Shown here piece after piece: positions 1 to 8,223 of a stretch of DNA of 64,000 nucleotides. Source of the DNA: Mycobacterium sp. Root265 (GTDB lineage: Bacteria; Actinomycetota; Actinomycetes; Mycobacteriales; Mycobacteriaceae); contig NZ_LMJA01000029.1 in NCBI RefSeq assembly GCF_001428895.1, forward strand, positions 245,982 through 309,981, in the 5' to 3' direction. The notes beneath the pieces are model-generated. The model was not told where the DNA came from, did not search any database, and was given only the letters and a program-made list of their open reading frames with translations. The position numbers and the translations under genes are program-made. Numbering within the stretch: the first letter of the stretch is position 1; each line of letters starts with the position of its first letter.

Positions 1-1893
1 CGAGAGCAGTTCTGCGGATCGCGCGAGGTAGGCCGTGGCGACCGCGGCGCGTTTCCCGGTGAAGCCACCGCGGATCTCCGACCTGAATGTCTCACCGGGT
101 CGGAGCCACTCGCCCCATTGAAAACCCGTGTCCACGATGAATTGTTCGAGATCGCCGACCCCACGACGCAGACGGCGGCGGATGCTGCGCTTGGTCGATG
201 CCCGGTGGGTCAGGTGGTCCACCCATTTACGAGCACTGTCGTAGTGATCGGCGAGAACCGTGGTGTCGCCGTAGTACTGGTAGAGGGTCCACGGCAACAT
301 GACCGCGACATCTCCCCACCCCGTGGATGAGGAGCTGAAGGAGAGCTTGTTCTTGGACACCCCGGGGGAGGCCTCCGACGGGATGAACGGTGGCACCCGC
401 CCGTCCGGATGCTGCTCGACGGCGGTGTTCTGGAGGTATCGCCGGAGGAAGGCTCGGGCGTCGACCATCTGCGCCGCGGTCGGGCCGAACACCTGGATGT
501 CTCCGGTCCAGCCGGACCGCTCGCGGGTGGGGCAGTCGGTAGGAGTGTCGGTGAAGTTGGAGCGCAGCGACCACAGGACATTGCTCCAGAGGCGTTCGAG
601 GCGCGGGTCGGACGCGCGGAACTCCGCGATCTGCGGGATTCTCGAGGAGAGCACGATGCCCAGGACATCATCTGGCGAGACCGGGTCGGCCGGCCCGTCG
701 ATCGCGACATACCGAAATCCGTGAATCGTGAACGCGGGCGTGTAGTCGACCGGCTTGTCGCCGAGGATGACCTCGTCGCGTTGGAACCATTCCTTGCCGG
801 GCTTTTCGTCCAGGTAATTCGTGTCGAGTTCGCCGTGGGCGTCGAGCACCTCGCTGTAGAGCAGTTTGACCGTCGCCCCTGCGGGGCCGGCGAGACGCAG
901 CCGCGCAACGCCGGCGAAATTCTGGCCGAAATCGACCAGTTGTCGTCCTGATGGGGTGCGACTGGGCACGCCGGTCCGATGACCGATCACGGTCACCGGG
1001 TCGACGGACTCCGCGATCAGAGACATGCGAGCGTTCAACAGCGATACCGCGGTTCCGAAGGCACCCTCGGGCGGCAGATCGGGCAGGCGCAGGTCCACGC
1101 GCTCACCATCTTTCGGGTCCGCACTCATCACACGTCCGTAGCCCACTCGCCAACCTGTGTCGCTGCACACCTGCGTGGTCGTACCGTCGGCCAGTTCGAT
1201 TTCGAGCTGTGCCAGGGCGGCGAGTCGGTCGCCGTAGCGTGCCGCAGCGGAGAAGATGCCGAGCTTCCCGCGGTAACGGCCCTCCGACACCACCATGTAG
1301 ATATGGTTCGTGCCGGCCTGCAACGCCTCGGTGATGTCGTAGGTCTGGTACTCGGTGTACTCATGAAATGGCGTCCACCGGGGGACGAGCGAATGGCCGG
1401 TGACGTCGGTGGTGTTCACGACAAGCCGGTACCACCCCAGTGCGGAGGTGTAGGCGCGCGCACGCACGATCGGGGTTGTGAGGTTGATTGTCTTGTGGAA
1501 GTACAGCGTTCGCGGATCCTTGGCCGTGGAGTCAGGGTGGGTGACCCACCGGGCCACCCACTCCGACCGGTCGAGGATTCCCGTTTCGAAGAAGTCGGCT
1601 GCCCAGTCCGTGACGGTCTCGTCGTCGAGATGCGCCCGCACTCGCCAGTGATACCGGGTTCGCGAGGCGGGCCGTGGTCCCGTGTAGGCAATGCCGAACG
1701 GTCGCTCGGATTCCACCCGCCCAGATGCCCACGATGAATGCGCGGGGTGGAAGCCCGGTTCTGTGCCGACCTCAATTTCGTACGCGCGTTGCGCGATCCT
1801 GCCCGGCACCAGCCATCCGAATTCTGGCGCAGCGGTATCGATCCCGACGGGCCTGCGACGGGTGTTCACCGTGAGCGCGAACGGCTCGCACAT
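1..1893 (-). CDS. Alpha-L-rhamnosidase, GH78 (partial, C-terminus off the left edge)
   Basis: Glycoside hydrolase of family 78, expected to release terminal L-rhamnose from glycosides. The first 631 codons lie in the window, and the frame was checked at several points without finding a break. The family opening motif PVGIDTAAPEFGW is at residues 15-27, LVDFGQNFAGVARL begins at 319, and the catalytic-region signature DCPTRER...GWTGD is at 453-465. There is no signal peptide, so a cytoplasmic enzyme acting on imported glycosides is inferred. I chose the ATG at 1893, which sits 7 nt after the stop of a 39-codon ORF; a GTG seven codons upstream is an alternative. The tight spacing suggests translational coupling. 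No rhamnose catabolic genes are visible to its right, so any partners would be off the left edge. Confidence 0.85.
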   Translation of the reverse strand, partial: MCEPFALTVNTRRRPVGIDTAAPEFGWLVPGRIAQRAYEIEVGTEPGFHPAHSSWASGRVESERPFGIAYTGPRPASRTRYHWRVRAHLDDETVTDWAADFFETGILDRSEWVARWVTHPDSTAKDPRTLYFHKTINLTTPIVRARAYTSALGWYRLVVNTTDVTGHSLVPRWTPFHEYTEYQTYDITEALQAGTNHIYMVVSEGRYRGKLGIFSAAARYGDRLAALAQLEIELADGTTTQVCSDTGWRVGYGRVMSADPKDGERVDLRLPDLPPEGAFGTAVSLLNARMSLIAESVDPVTVIGHRTGVPSRTPSGRQLVDFGQNFAGVARLRLAGPAGATVKLLYSEVLDAHGELDTNYLDEKPGKEWFQRDEVILGDKPVDYTPAFTIHGFRYVAIDGPADPVSPDDVLGIVLSSRIPQIAEFRASDPRLERLWSNVLWSLRSNFTDTPTDCPTRERSGWTGDIQVFGPTAAQMVDARAFLRRYLQNTAVEQHPDGRVPPFIPSEASPGVSKNKLSFSSSSTGWGDVAVMLPWTLYQYYGDTTVLADHYDSARKWVDHLTHRASTKRSIRRRLRRGVGDLEQFIVDTGFQWGEWLRPGETFRSEIRGGFTGKRAAVATAYLARSAELLS

Positions 1894-1900
1894 CAGCTGA

Positions 1901-2020
1901 TCACCGCGTTGCACCGTTGAGGAAGCCCGACACAGGGGCGTCGGGCTTCATGCCCAGCACGCGCCCGGCGTCCTGAAAAAGTGCTTGCCGGGTGCGTTCG
2001 GTCATGTCTACGCGGGCCAT
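1901..2020 (-). CDS. 39-aa ORF immediately upstream of the rhamnosidase
   Basis: The ORF starts MARVDMTERTRQALF and ends GFLNGATR. A good ribosome site (GGGAGG) lies just before its ATG at 2020; an internal ATG at 2005 is an alternative start. Its stop is 7 nt before the rhamnosidase ATG, the spacing of a co-translated pair. I do not recognise the protein. Its 3' half contains a perfect 10-bp inverted repeat, so the ORF may be a leader peptide or upstream translational coupler rather than a functional protein. It could also be the remnant of a longer gene. The ribosome site and tight junction support translation; the function is unknown. Confidence 0.4.
   Translation of the reverse strand: MARVDMTERTRQALFQDAGRVLGMKPDAPVSGFLNGATR
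1922..1949 (-). promoter_or_regulatory. Perfect 10-bp hairpin inside the leader ORF
   Basis: The arms GAAGCCCGAC and GTCGGGCTTC are separated by an 8-nt loop and lie within the 3' half of the 39-codon ORF, about 29 nt before the rhamnosidase ATG. No T-tract follows on the minus strand, so it is not a classical terminator. An attenuation or translation-control role is inferred from position only. Confidence 0.4.
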
Positions 2021-2098
2021 AGCCTCCCACGCTACGTCTCACAGCGCGACGGCTGGGGATCCCGCCGTAGCTGGCTGCCCAGGGTGGCAAGAGCGCGG

Positions 2099-2359
2099 CT
2101 ACCTGATGGCTCGCCGGACGCGAAGGGCTGCGCTGACGACCAGCGCGATGATGGCGCCGACGGCCGCGGCGCCGAGCAACCAGACACCCTGCGCCAGCTC
2201 GAAATCCCATCCGATGAAGCTGACGGTGGTGTGCACAGTGTTCTGCAACGCGAAGATGGCCAGAGCCACAACGAGAACGAGCGCGAGGATCAATGCGAGC
2301 TTGGCGGCGAGGTCGCCGGAACGACGTTTGGTAATACGATCTGCGGTGGGGGTGGTCAT
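2099..2359 (-). CDS. LapA-domain (DUF1049) small membrane protein
   Basis: An 86-aa integral membrane protein of the lipopolysaccharide-assembly-protein-A-domain family. A short basic N-terminus is followed by a first hydrophobic helix (about residues 18-36), a linker containing TVHTTVSFIGWDFELAQG, and a second helix (about 55-75), ending in a basic tail RVRRAIR. The ATG at 2359 is preceded by AGGAGA with suitable spacing and is preferred over the longer frame, whose N-terminus is arginine-rich and lacks a good ribosome site. In actinobacteria, which have no LPS, the role of this domain is unknown. It stands alone between the methyltransferase and the rhamnosidase leader ORF, all on the same strand. 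Confidence 0.7.
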   Translation of the reverse strand: MTTPTADRITKRRSGDLAAKLALILALVLVVALAIFALQNTVHTTVSFIGWDFELAQGVWLLGAAAVGAIIALVVSAALRVRRAIR

Positions 2360-2511
2360 GATGCTTCTCCTGAGAGTGATGGAATCGGTGGCGCGCCTTC
2401 TTGGTTCGCTCACCTGAATAGACGTACGCGCCAGCGCAATCCGCACGCCCGGAGATGCGTGACATCGCCCACACCTCATGGAGGTTTATTCGCGCGGCAG
2501 CGGACCCGCGC

Positions 2512-3600
2512 TCAGACCTTCTCTGCCTCGATCAGGTCGTGCGGCACCACCGAGAACCTGCGGCCGGTGGGTCGCAGGCCTGCGCCGCTGAGCAGAGCGG
2601 ACAGTTCGTCCAACGAGCGCAGACGTCCGCCGTCCCGTTGAGTCAACGTATGGAGGTCGAGAAGCGGTGAGAACGGGTTCGGCCGATTTCGTGGTTGCAG
2701 ATACTCGATGATCACCAGCTTGCTGCCGCGAGGCATGCTCGTCGCCACCGCGGTGAGGATCTTCGCGCAGCGCTCGTCATCCCAGTCGTGCAGCACGTCC
2801 TTGAGCAGGTAAACGTCGGCGGTGGCGTGCACGGTGCGGAAGATGTCGCCCTCGACACGGTCGATGCGGTCGGCAACACCTCGCTCGGCGAGAAAGAGTT
2901 CCGCCTCGGCGATCATTCCCGCACTGTCGACCAGGATCCCGCGCAGATCGGCGCGCGACCCGGCCACGATGACCGACAGCAGCGTGCCGATGCCACCGGC
3001 CACGTCGCACACCACCGCACCGTCCGGCCACGGATACACCCGGGCGATGGCGCGGGCACTGATCTCGGTGGCCTGGCGCATCGTCGCGGCGAACACCTGT
3101 TGCTCGTCGGGGTGCGTGGCGAACCACTCCCACACCGACACACCGTGCACGATCTCGAACGCGCTCTGGCCACTGCGTACGCTGGTGACCAGGCCACCCC
3201 AGGCGTCGACGGTCGACCGCATCCCCTTGTAGCGCATCCAGGCTCGCAGCGACGCAGGATGGTCGCTGCGCAACACCGCTCCCATGCGGGTCAGTTTCAC
3301 CGCACCGGTGCGACGGTCCATCGTGCACAGATCGCACGCGACGGCCCCGCGCAGAAGCCGGTGCGTGGCCTCTTCATCGCAGTCGATCCGGGCGGCGATC
3401 TGTGGTGCGGTCATCGGGCCGCCGGCGAGCACATCGGCGATCCCGAGTTCGGCTATGGCGGCGGCGATCTGCACACCGCCGACACCCTCGCCGAGGTCCA
3501 GCATCGCGATCTGAGGCGGCACCAGCGTGTCTGCGAATTGCTTGAGCCTGCGTCGCAGGGCGAGGGTGGCCAATACCACGGGGAGAGGCGTCGACGCCAT
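2512..3600 (-). CDS. SAM-dependent O-methyltransferase (Methyltransf_2 family)
   Basis: A 362-aa class I methyltransferase of the acetylserotonin / hydroxyneurosporene O-methyltransferase type, predicted to methylate a hydroxyl group of a small molecule. The N-terminal helical dimerisation region (about 30-110) ends in a winged-helix-like segment. The SAM-binding glycine motif DVAGGIGTLL is at 199-208 and LKDVLHDWDD at 266-275, where H271 is the likely catalytic base. Length matches the family. The next gene on the same strand is 152 nt away, so it may be transcribed alone. The substrate cannot be deduced; no biosynthetic cluster surrounds it. Confidence 0.8.
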   Translation of the reverse strand: MASTPLPVVLATLALRRRLKQFADTLVPPQIAMLDLGEGVGGVQIAAAIAELGIADVLAGGPMTAPQIAARIDCDEEATHRLLRGAVACDLCTMDRRTGAVKLTRMGAVLRSDHPASLRAWMRYKGMRSTVDAWGGLVTSVRSGQSAFEIVHGVSVWEWFATHPDEQQVFAATMRQATEISARAIARVYPWPDGAVVCDVAGGIGTLLSVIVAGSRADLRGILVDSAGMIAEAELFLAERGVADRIDRVEGDIFRTVHATADVYLLKDVLHDWDDERCAKILTAVATSMPRGSKLVIIEYLQPRNRPNPFSPLLDLHTLTQRDGGRLRSLDELSALLSGAGLRPTGRRFSVVPHDLIEAEKV

Positions 3601-3669
3601 CCGTGCAGGCTACTCCCAGGCGCGTTGTGGCTACGTGTTTCAGCGAGAAATTCGTTGCGGCAGTCGGTT

Positions 3670-4314
3670 TCAGGGTGTGGCGTCGATGGCGCTGACAGTG
3701 ATCTCGAAGGGGCCCCGCTGTTTGTCGAGAATGTAGACCGCCACCTCGTCGATGTGTGACGGTTCCAGAGTCTGTGGGGCATCGAGGGCGGGATCGAGGC
3801 GCATCCCCACCGGTTGGAAGTCCTCAACGGGCAGGTTGTAGACCTCCGGTAGGGCGGCCTGAGTAGGGAAACGCTGGATGTAGGACCAGGGCTGCCCGGC
3901 AATACCGACCTTCAGGAGGTAGGTCTTTCCGTCGCCCTTCGCGTGCACGCGGAGCGACTTCGCACCGGTGGCTCGTCGTCCGATGTCGGGGTCCTGCGGA
4001 CTGCGGGCCGAGGCGAATCCGCCGTTGTTCTCCAACGAGACGTTGCCGGAGAACACGAGGCCACCACCGCCGAACGTGATCATCGAGGTGGACATACCGC
4101 CCATGACGGGGTCGTTGACGGTTGTCCAGGCGGCCACCGCGCCGGCATTGCCGAGATCGGCGAGTACCGGCGCATTCGTCGTCTCATCCGCGTTGGCGGA
4201 TCGGCCGGCGCTTGCGCACGACGCAAGCAAAAGCGCCGAGCACACCAACACGATGCCGACCAGCCCACGCTCTGACCGCGGACCGCTGAACGTGTGAGGT
4301 CGACAACTGTCCAT
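3670..4314 (-). CDS. CIA30-domain lipoprotein
   Basis: A 214-aa predicted lipoprotein. The hydrophobic signal GLVGIVLVCSALLLASC ends in a lipobox with C33 as the lipidated cysteine. The body matches the CIA30 / NADH:ubiquinone oxidoreductase intermediate-associated 30 kDa family: VNDPVMGGMSTS followed by a beta-rich stretch with FSGNVSLENNGGFASAR, as in other bacterial members. In mitochondria the domain is a complex I assembly factor; for exported bacterial proteins the role is unknown and carbohydrate binding is often suggested from the fold. The gene is 69 nt downstream of the methyltransferase start and on the same strand as the next two genes. Confidence 0.75.
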   Translation of the reverse strand: MDSCRPHTFSGPRSERGLVGIVLVCSALLLASCASAGRSANADETTNAPVLADLGNAGAVAAWTTVNDPVMGGMSTSMITFGGGGLVFSGNVSLENNGGFASARSPQDPDIGRRATGAKSLRVHAKGDGKTYLLKVGIAGQPWSYIQRFPTQAALPEVYNLPVEDFQPVGMRLDPALDAPQTLEPSHIDEVAVYILDKQRGPFEITVSAIDATP

Positions 4315-4422
4315 GAGGCCAATGTATGTGCGCCGGACACCTTGTCAACTACAGCTGCGGCGGTATGCGTGACAGTCACACGCGGAGAACACTTGTCGGA
4401 ATCTCAGAGCATTTCTCCGAGG

Positions 4423-4893
4423 TCAACACCGGCTCGGATTCGCACCCATCTCGCGGCTTCGCATCGGCATGCCATCGATCACTGCATAAACTGCTTGAAG
4501 ATCCGGGACCTGGTTGACGCGAAGCTTCTCGCCACCGTCTTTTCCGATCAACACGACGCTGAAAGCACCGTCACCAATCCCATACTGGTTCGCCAGCCGC
4601 TGTGACTCATCGGCGCTGATGACGTGACCGTCAAGCGTGCTGACTCCCTCGGCCACCACCGAGCCGATCACCATGTCTCGACCGTCAAAATCGCATCGAC
4701 TGGCCTCGATTCGGCCGAGCGTTTCCACGAGCCGGGGAGCGCGGTCCGTAGGCGCGAACAGCAGTAGGGGACGACGCTCCCAGCGGTAGTCACTGAGTTC
4801 GGTAGCCATTGCCGTACCGGTGCCGAGGGCTGTACTCACCACCAACGCAATCGATACGAGCGCTACTCGCCGAACACTGCGTCTGTCGGTCAT
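4423..4893 (-). CDS. Exported DUF4174 protein
   Basis: A 156-aa protein with a Sec-type signal (ALVSIALVVSTALGTGTAMA, cleavage near residue 30) followed by a DUF4174 domain: YRWERRPLLLFAPT at the start and SVVLIGKDGGEKLR near residue 122. The domain has a thioredoxin-like look without the redox cysteines, and its role is unknown. The ATG at 4893 is supported because upstream sequence in the same frame is low-complexity and arginine-rich, unlike a real N-terminus. No partner gene is evident; the cysteine hydrolase upstream is on the same strand 47 nt away. Confidence 0.7.
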   Translation of the reverse strand: MTDRRSVRRVALVSIALVVSTALGTGTAMATELSDYRWERRPLLLFAPTDRAPRLVETLGRIEASRCDFDGRDMVIGSVVAEGVSTLDGHVISADESQRLANQYGIGDGAFSVVLIGKDGGEKLRVNQVPDLQAVYAVIDGMPMRSREMGANPSRC

Positions 4894-4940
4894 GATGAGT
4901 ACCAACTCTACGGACGGGTGCTCGGTTGTCGAGATATCGG

Positions 4941-5597
4941 TCAGATCGCAGCGTGCATGGCCGCCACGACGTCGTTGGTCCACACCACCCCGTGTGCGAG
5001 AAATGCGTAGTTGACCAGAGCGGCCTGGTAGCCATCTCCCCACTCCGGATGACGGGGGCCGGCGACGGCATCGCGGACGACGTAGACCTCGAAACCCTGC
5101 TCGAGAAGATCGCGCAGGTGGGATTCGACGCACATGTTCGCCAGCATCCCGCCCAGCAGGACCTTGTTGATCCGTCGCTTGCGCAACTGCAGCACCAGAT
5201 CGTTGGTCTGCGAACCGAAGACCTTGTGCGGGCTGACGACGATCGTGTCGGGATCCTCGATGTAGGGCTTGAATTCGTCGAGCCAGTCGGCGCCCGAGCC
5301 GGTCAGCCCGTCCAGATTCAACGGACCCGGTCGATCGAAGGTGCCGGTGCGAAGTTCGTCGGCCTCCAGCGCACCGTTGAACAACCAGCCGTGGTCGGTG
5401 GGATAGAAGTAATGCGGTGAGATGAACATGCCGAACGATGCGGCTTTCGCGGCCTGAAAGATGGCGAGCATGTGCGCAACGGTGTCGTTCTCGGTGACGC
5501 TGGCGCCGGTCGCCGCCCAGTTGATGCCGGTGGGGCTGAGCACATCGTTCTGCGGATCGATGAAGACGACGGCGGTGTCGTTTCGGTTCCAGTCCAT
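4941..5597 (-). CDS. Isochorismatase-family cysteine hydrolase
   Basis: A 218-aa amidohydrolase-like enzyme of the isochorismatase / nicotinamidase superfamily, cytoplasmic. The full catalytic triad can be placed: D14 in VVFIDPQND, K125 in SPHKVFGS and C156 in ANMCVESH, the last also the nucleophile position of nicotinamidases. The usual cis-peptide motif precedes the cysteine (LGGMLANMC). Start chosen at MDWNRND (5597), with AGGAAAAGAG upstream; an in-frame start at 5633 would add a basic 12-residue extension. The substrate is not predictable from sequence alone; hydrolysis of a small amide is the likely chemistry. Confidence 0.8.
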   Translation of the reverse strand: MDWNRNDTAVVFIDPQNDVLSPTGINWAATGASVTENDTVAHMLAIFQAAKAASFGMFISPHYFYPTDHGWLFNGALEADELRTGTFDRPGPLNLDGLTGSGADWLDEFKPYIEDPDTIVVSPHKVFGSQTNDLVLQLRKRRINKVLLGGMLANMCVESHLRDLLEQGFEVYVVRDAVAGPRHPEWGDGYQAALVNYAFLAHGVVWTNDVVAAMHAAI

Positions 5598-5858
5598 CGG
5601 AGTGTCTCTTTTCCTGTGTCGGCGGGCGAGCATCAGATGATCTCGTGTCGATGATTGACCTCTTGGCCGGCGATGTCGTCAGTGTCCGCCACCATCGGGG
5701 CCTCCCGGTGACCGCAGTACGCGCTACCTGCTGGCGGGTAGGGGCGGTTCGCCGCGAGGCAGTGAAAGCGTTGCGGCCTGCGAACGTGTCTGGCCGTCGC
5801 CGGGATTTCATGAGGCGAACACTCGACAAGCGCACGTAACCGTGGTTGCGTGCGCTGC
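5598..5858. other. Intergenic stretch between cysteine hydrolase and the chrA region
   Basis: No convincing gene. A 64-codon open frame on the plus strand (5645-5839) has no ribosome site, no recognisable domain and an arginine-rich composition typical of random GC-rich frames. The stretch probably contains the promoter of the minus-strand hydrolase and possibly decayed sequence related to the short ORF before chrA. Confidence 0.4.
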
Positions 5859-5969
5859 GTGTCTTCTCCGTCGCTCGATGAGCAGGCCCTGGTCGTGGGC
5901 GATGCCGCGTCGACCGGACTCTACGAGTACTTTCGGCGCAGTCTGACCATCGGGCGGCACCCGTCATGA
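5859..5969 (+). CDS. 36-aa ORF overlapping the start of chrA (possible chrB remnant)
   Basis: A GTG-started ORF encodes 36 residues, including LDEQALVVGDAASTGLYEYF, and its TGA overlaps the chrA ATG (ATGA). The overlap is the arrangement of coupled genes. There is no clear ribosome site before the GTG. The sequence loosely recalls the C-terminal end of chromate-resistance protein ChrB, which is often encoded just upstream of chrA, so a decayed chrB tail is possible. That is inference from context and a weak resemblance. Confidence 0.3.
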   Translation: MSSPSLDEQALVVGDAASTGLYEYFRRSLTIGRHPS

Positions 5970-7390
5970 GCGCCGGTGCCAACGACGTGCCAGGCAACCC
6001 GCGACCCGCTGCGGCGAACGACCTACCGGCGTCGAGGGACGTGGTGCCGTTCCGGGAGGCGCTGCGTGCCTGGTTCCTGATCTCATTGCAGACCTTCGGC
6101 GGACCCGCCGGCCAGATCGCGGTCATGCAGCATTTCCTCGTCGATCAGAAACGCTGGATCGGCCAGAAACGGTTCCTGCATGCACTCAACTACTGCATGC
6201 TGCTGCCGGGCCCCGAGGCTCAGCAGCTCGCCATCTACACCGGGTGGCTGTTGAACGGCACCCGCGGCGGGATTGCAGCAGGGACCTTGTTCGTCCTTCC
6301 CGGTGCGGTGGCCATACTGGCGCTGTCGGCTATCTACGTCGCATTCGGTGAAACCCTGGCTGTCGCAGCCCTCTTCGCGGGCCTGGCGCCTGCGGTCCTG
6401 GCCATCGTGGTGAGCGCTTTGTGGCGGGTGGGAAAGAAGGCTCTCACCGGCCCGGGCCTCATCGTCATCGCTGTCGCCTCGTTCATCGCGCTGAGCGTGT
6501 TCGGGATCGCCTTTCCGATCGTCATTGCGGTCGCGGCGGTCATCGGGTGGGGGCTGGGACGCTACGCCCCGGCGATGCTGAGCGGGCACGCCACATCCGC
6601 GAGCGGCAGTGACACCGACCAGGATTCGCTCATCAGCGATGACGTGCTTCACGACGTCGGTCCGTCGCGCGCTCACACGGCCAAAGTGCTCGGGGTCAGC
6701 CTGCTTGCGTGGGGATTGCCCATGCTTGCGGTCGTTTTGCTCACCGGACCGCACAGCGTGCTCACCACCCAAGGGATGTTCTTCACCGGAACAGCTTTGG
6801 TGACGTTCGGCGGTGCATACGCGGTACTGGCGTACGTCGCACAACGCGCTGTGGAGGTGTACCACTGGCTGGCCCCAGGCGAGATGGTGCGCGGGCTGGC
6901 GCTGGCGGAGACCACACCCGGACCGCTCATCATGGTGGTGCAGTTCGTCGCCTTCGTCGGGGCGTACCGCAACCCGGGCACCCTGGATCCGTGGCTGACA
7001 GCGACACTGGCCGCGCTGCTCACCACGTGGGTCACCTTCGTGCCGTGCTTCATGTTCGTATTCCTCGGCGCCCCTTATGTCGAACGCCTACGCAACAACG
7101 CGCACCTCAGCGCAGCTCTGACCGGGATCACCGCTGCCGTCGTCGGCGTCATCGCCAACCTGGCCGTCTACTTCGCCTTCCACACTTTGTTCGCCGAAAC
7201 GATCACCGTGCATTGGGGTTTCGTGAGCATGCAACTACCCGATGCCGCCACGTGGAAGCCGCTCGCGCTCGCCATCGCCGTCATCGCCGCGGTCATCATC
7301 TTCGGCTTCAAGTGGTCGGTGTTGCGCACCCTCGGCATCTGCGCACTGCTCGGTGGTGCAGCCGCACTCGCCGGACTGCCGCTCACGTGA
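5966..7390 (+). CDS. chrA: Chromate efflux transporter ChrA (CHR family)
   Basis: A 474-aa polytopic inner-membrane protein of the chromate ion transporter family, which exports chromate using the proton motive force. It has the duplicated two-domain layout of long-chain ChrA: the first CHR half carries LQTFGGPAGQIAVMQ (residues 41-55), the second carries VTFGGAYAVLAYVAQ (about 279-293), each followed by about five to six hydrophobic segments. LPGPEAQQLA and the matching TTPGPLIMV elements are the conserved post-motif turns of each half. The start is ATG 5966, overlapping the stop of a 36-codon ORF. Sulfate-linked or other anion roles are possible for CHR proteins, but chromate efflux is the established one. 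Confidence 0.88.
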   Translation: MSAGANDVPGNPRPAAANDLPASRDVVPFREALRAWFLISLQTFGGPAGQIAVMQHFLVDQKRWIGQKRFLHALNYCMLLPGPEAQQLAIYTGWLLNGTRGGIAAGTLFVLPGAVAILALSAIYVAFGETLAVAALFAGLAPAVLAIVVSALWRVGKKALTGPGLIVIAVASFIALSVFGIAFPIVIAVAAVIGWGLGRYAPAMLSGHATSASGSDTDQDSLISDDVLHDVGPSRAHTAKVLGVSLLAWGLPMLAVVLLTGPHSVLTTQGMFFTGTALVTFGGAYAVLAYVAQRAVEVYHWLAPGEMVRGLALAETTPGPLIMVVQFVAFVGAYRNPGTLDPWLTATLAALLTTWVTFVPCFMFVFLGAPYVERLRNNAHLSAALTGITAAVVGVIANLAVYFAFHTLFAETITVHWGFVSMQLPDAATWKPLALAIAVIAAVIIFGFKWSVLRTLGICALLGGAAALAGLPLT

Positions 7391-7424
7391 CATGCAGAAC
7401 ACGCTTGAACGCCGACTCTGGGCG

Positions 7425-8111
7425 CTATCTGAGCCGCGGCATGGCGAGCGCCGTGCCGAGGATCCAGGCGAACAGGAACGCCGGCATCGCGGTGATCGAG
7501 ATGCCCTCCAGGGAGAGTGGGCCATCCTTGACGATGAAAGTCGCCAGCAAGAGTGGATGAACGACGGCGCCAGCCGTCGCCAGATGCGCGGTGTAGCGGG
7601 GTAACACCCGGTAGGTGTACACCGCGACGGCGAATGCTCCGAGCGCGACGACCGTCGGCAGGCCGGACATGGCAAGCAGTCCGAACGTGAAGTCATAGAG
7701 CAGGATTGACATCTCCGCACCGTGATCGCGGTAGAGCAGCAGGTCGAATGCGGTGAACCCGCTGAGCAGAAGGATGACACAGCCGAGAAAGCTTGCCCCG
7801 AAGCACATCGGCAGCATCGAGGCGGCGGGGAGGCGGTCACGAAGAACGGCGTGTACGGCGGCGCCGAAAACGAGCCACAGCGTGACGCCCGTCGTGTTGA
7901 GCAGCATCGTCACGATCAGGCGGTCGTGATTGTCCGCCGCCCATCGCGCCACCTCCGTGCCCGCGGTCTGTGTCGCCGGAAAGGACCAGATCGGGTAGGC
8001 GATCAGGGTGAGTGCGGGCAGGGCGAACCCGACCGCGCCGGCCCATCGCGCCACCCGCGCGGCCGGCCAGGATTTCGCCTCCCGTCTCGCCGCCACCTCG
8101 GAAGTACTCAA
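7425..8111 (-). CDS. Six-helix membrane protein of unknown function
   Basis: A 228-aa integral membrane protein with about six hydrophobic segments (for example WAGAVGFALPALTLIAYPIW, LNTTGVTLWLVFGAAVHAVL and ASFLGCVILLLSGFTAFDLL) and short loops. Its overall look resembles DUF4386-like proteins, but I do not recognise a family with confidence. The start is a TTG at 8111, chosen because GGAGG stands about 8 nt upstream; the longer ATG frame would overlap the divergent TetR start. It is convergent with chrA and divergent from the TetR gene, with 112 nt between, so it is the probable regulatory target of that TetR. Confidence 0.6.
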   Translation of the reverse strand: MSTSEVAARREAKSWPAARVARWAGAVGFALPALTLIAYPIWSFPATQTAGTEVARWAADNHDRLIVTMLLNTTGVTLWLVFGAAVHAVLRDRLPAASMLPMCFGASFLGCVILLLSGFTAFDLLLYRDHGAEMSILLYDFTFGLLAMSGLPTVVALGAFAVAVYTYRVLPRYTAHLATAGAVVHPLLLATFIVKDGPLSLEGISITAMPAFLFAWILGTALAMPRLR

Positions 8112-8144
8112 ATCGGTCCTCCGGTCTGCATATCTTTCCACCGG

Positions 8145-8190
8145 TAAGTTCACGCGCCGAGTTCGATGATGCCGGAAGCGGTGAAACTTA
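8145..8190. promoter_or_regulatory. Inverted half-sites in the TetR/membrane-protein divergent region
   Basis: TAAGTTCAC (8145-8153) and GTGAAACTTA (8181-8190) are near-perfect inverted copies, differing by one extra A, in the 112-bp region between the divergent genes. Such pairs can be two operator half-sites or parts of two separate sites. Assignment to the TetR protein is inference. Confidence 0.35.
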
Positions 8191-8223
8191 TCAATGGTCA
8201 GATCGACGGTAGGGTGGCTGGTC

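Noticed and set aside
5645-5839. 64-codon plus-strand ORF between the cysteine hydrolase and chrA
   Set aside because: No ribosome site, no domain, arginine-rich; looks like a chance frame.
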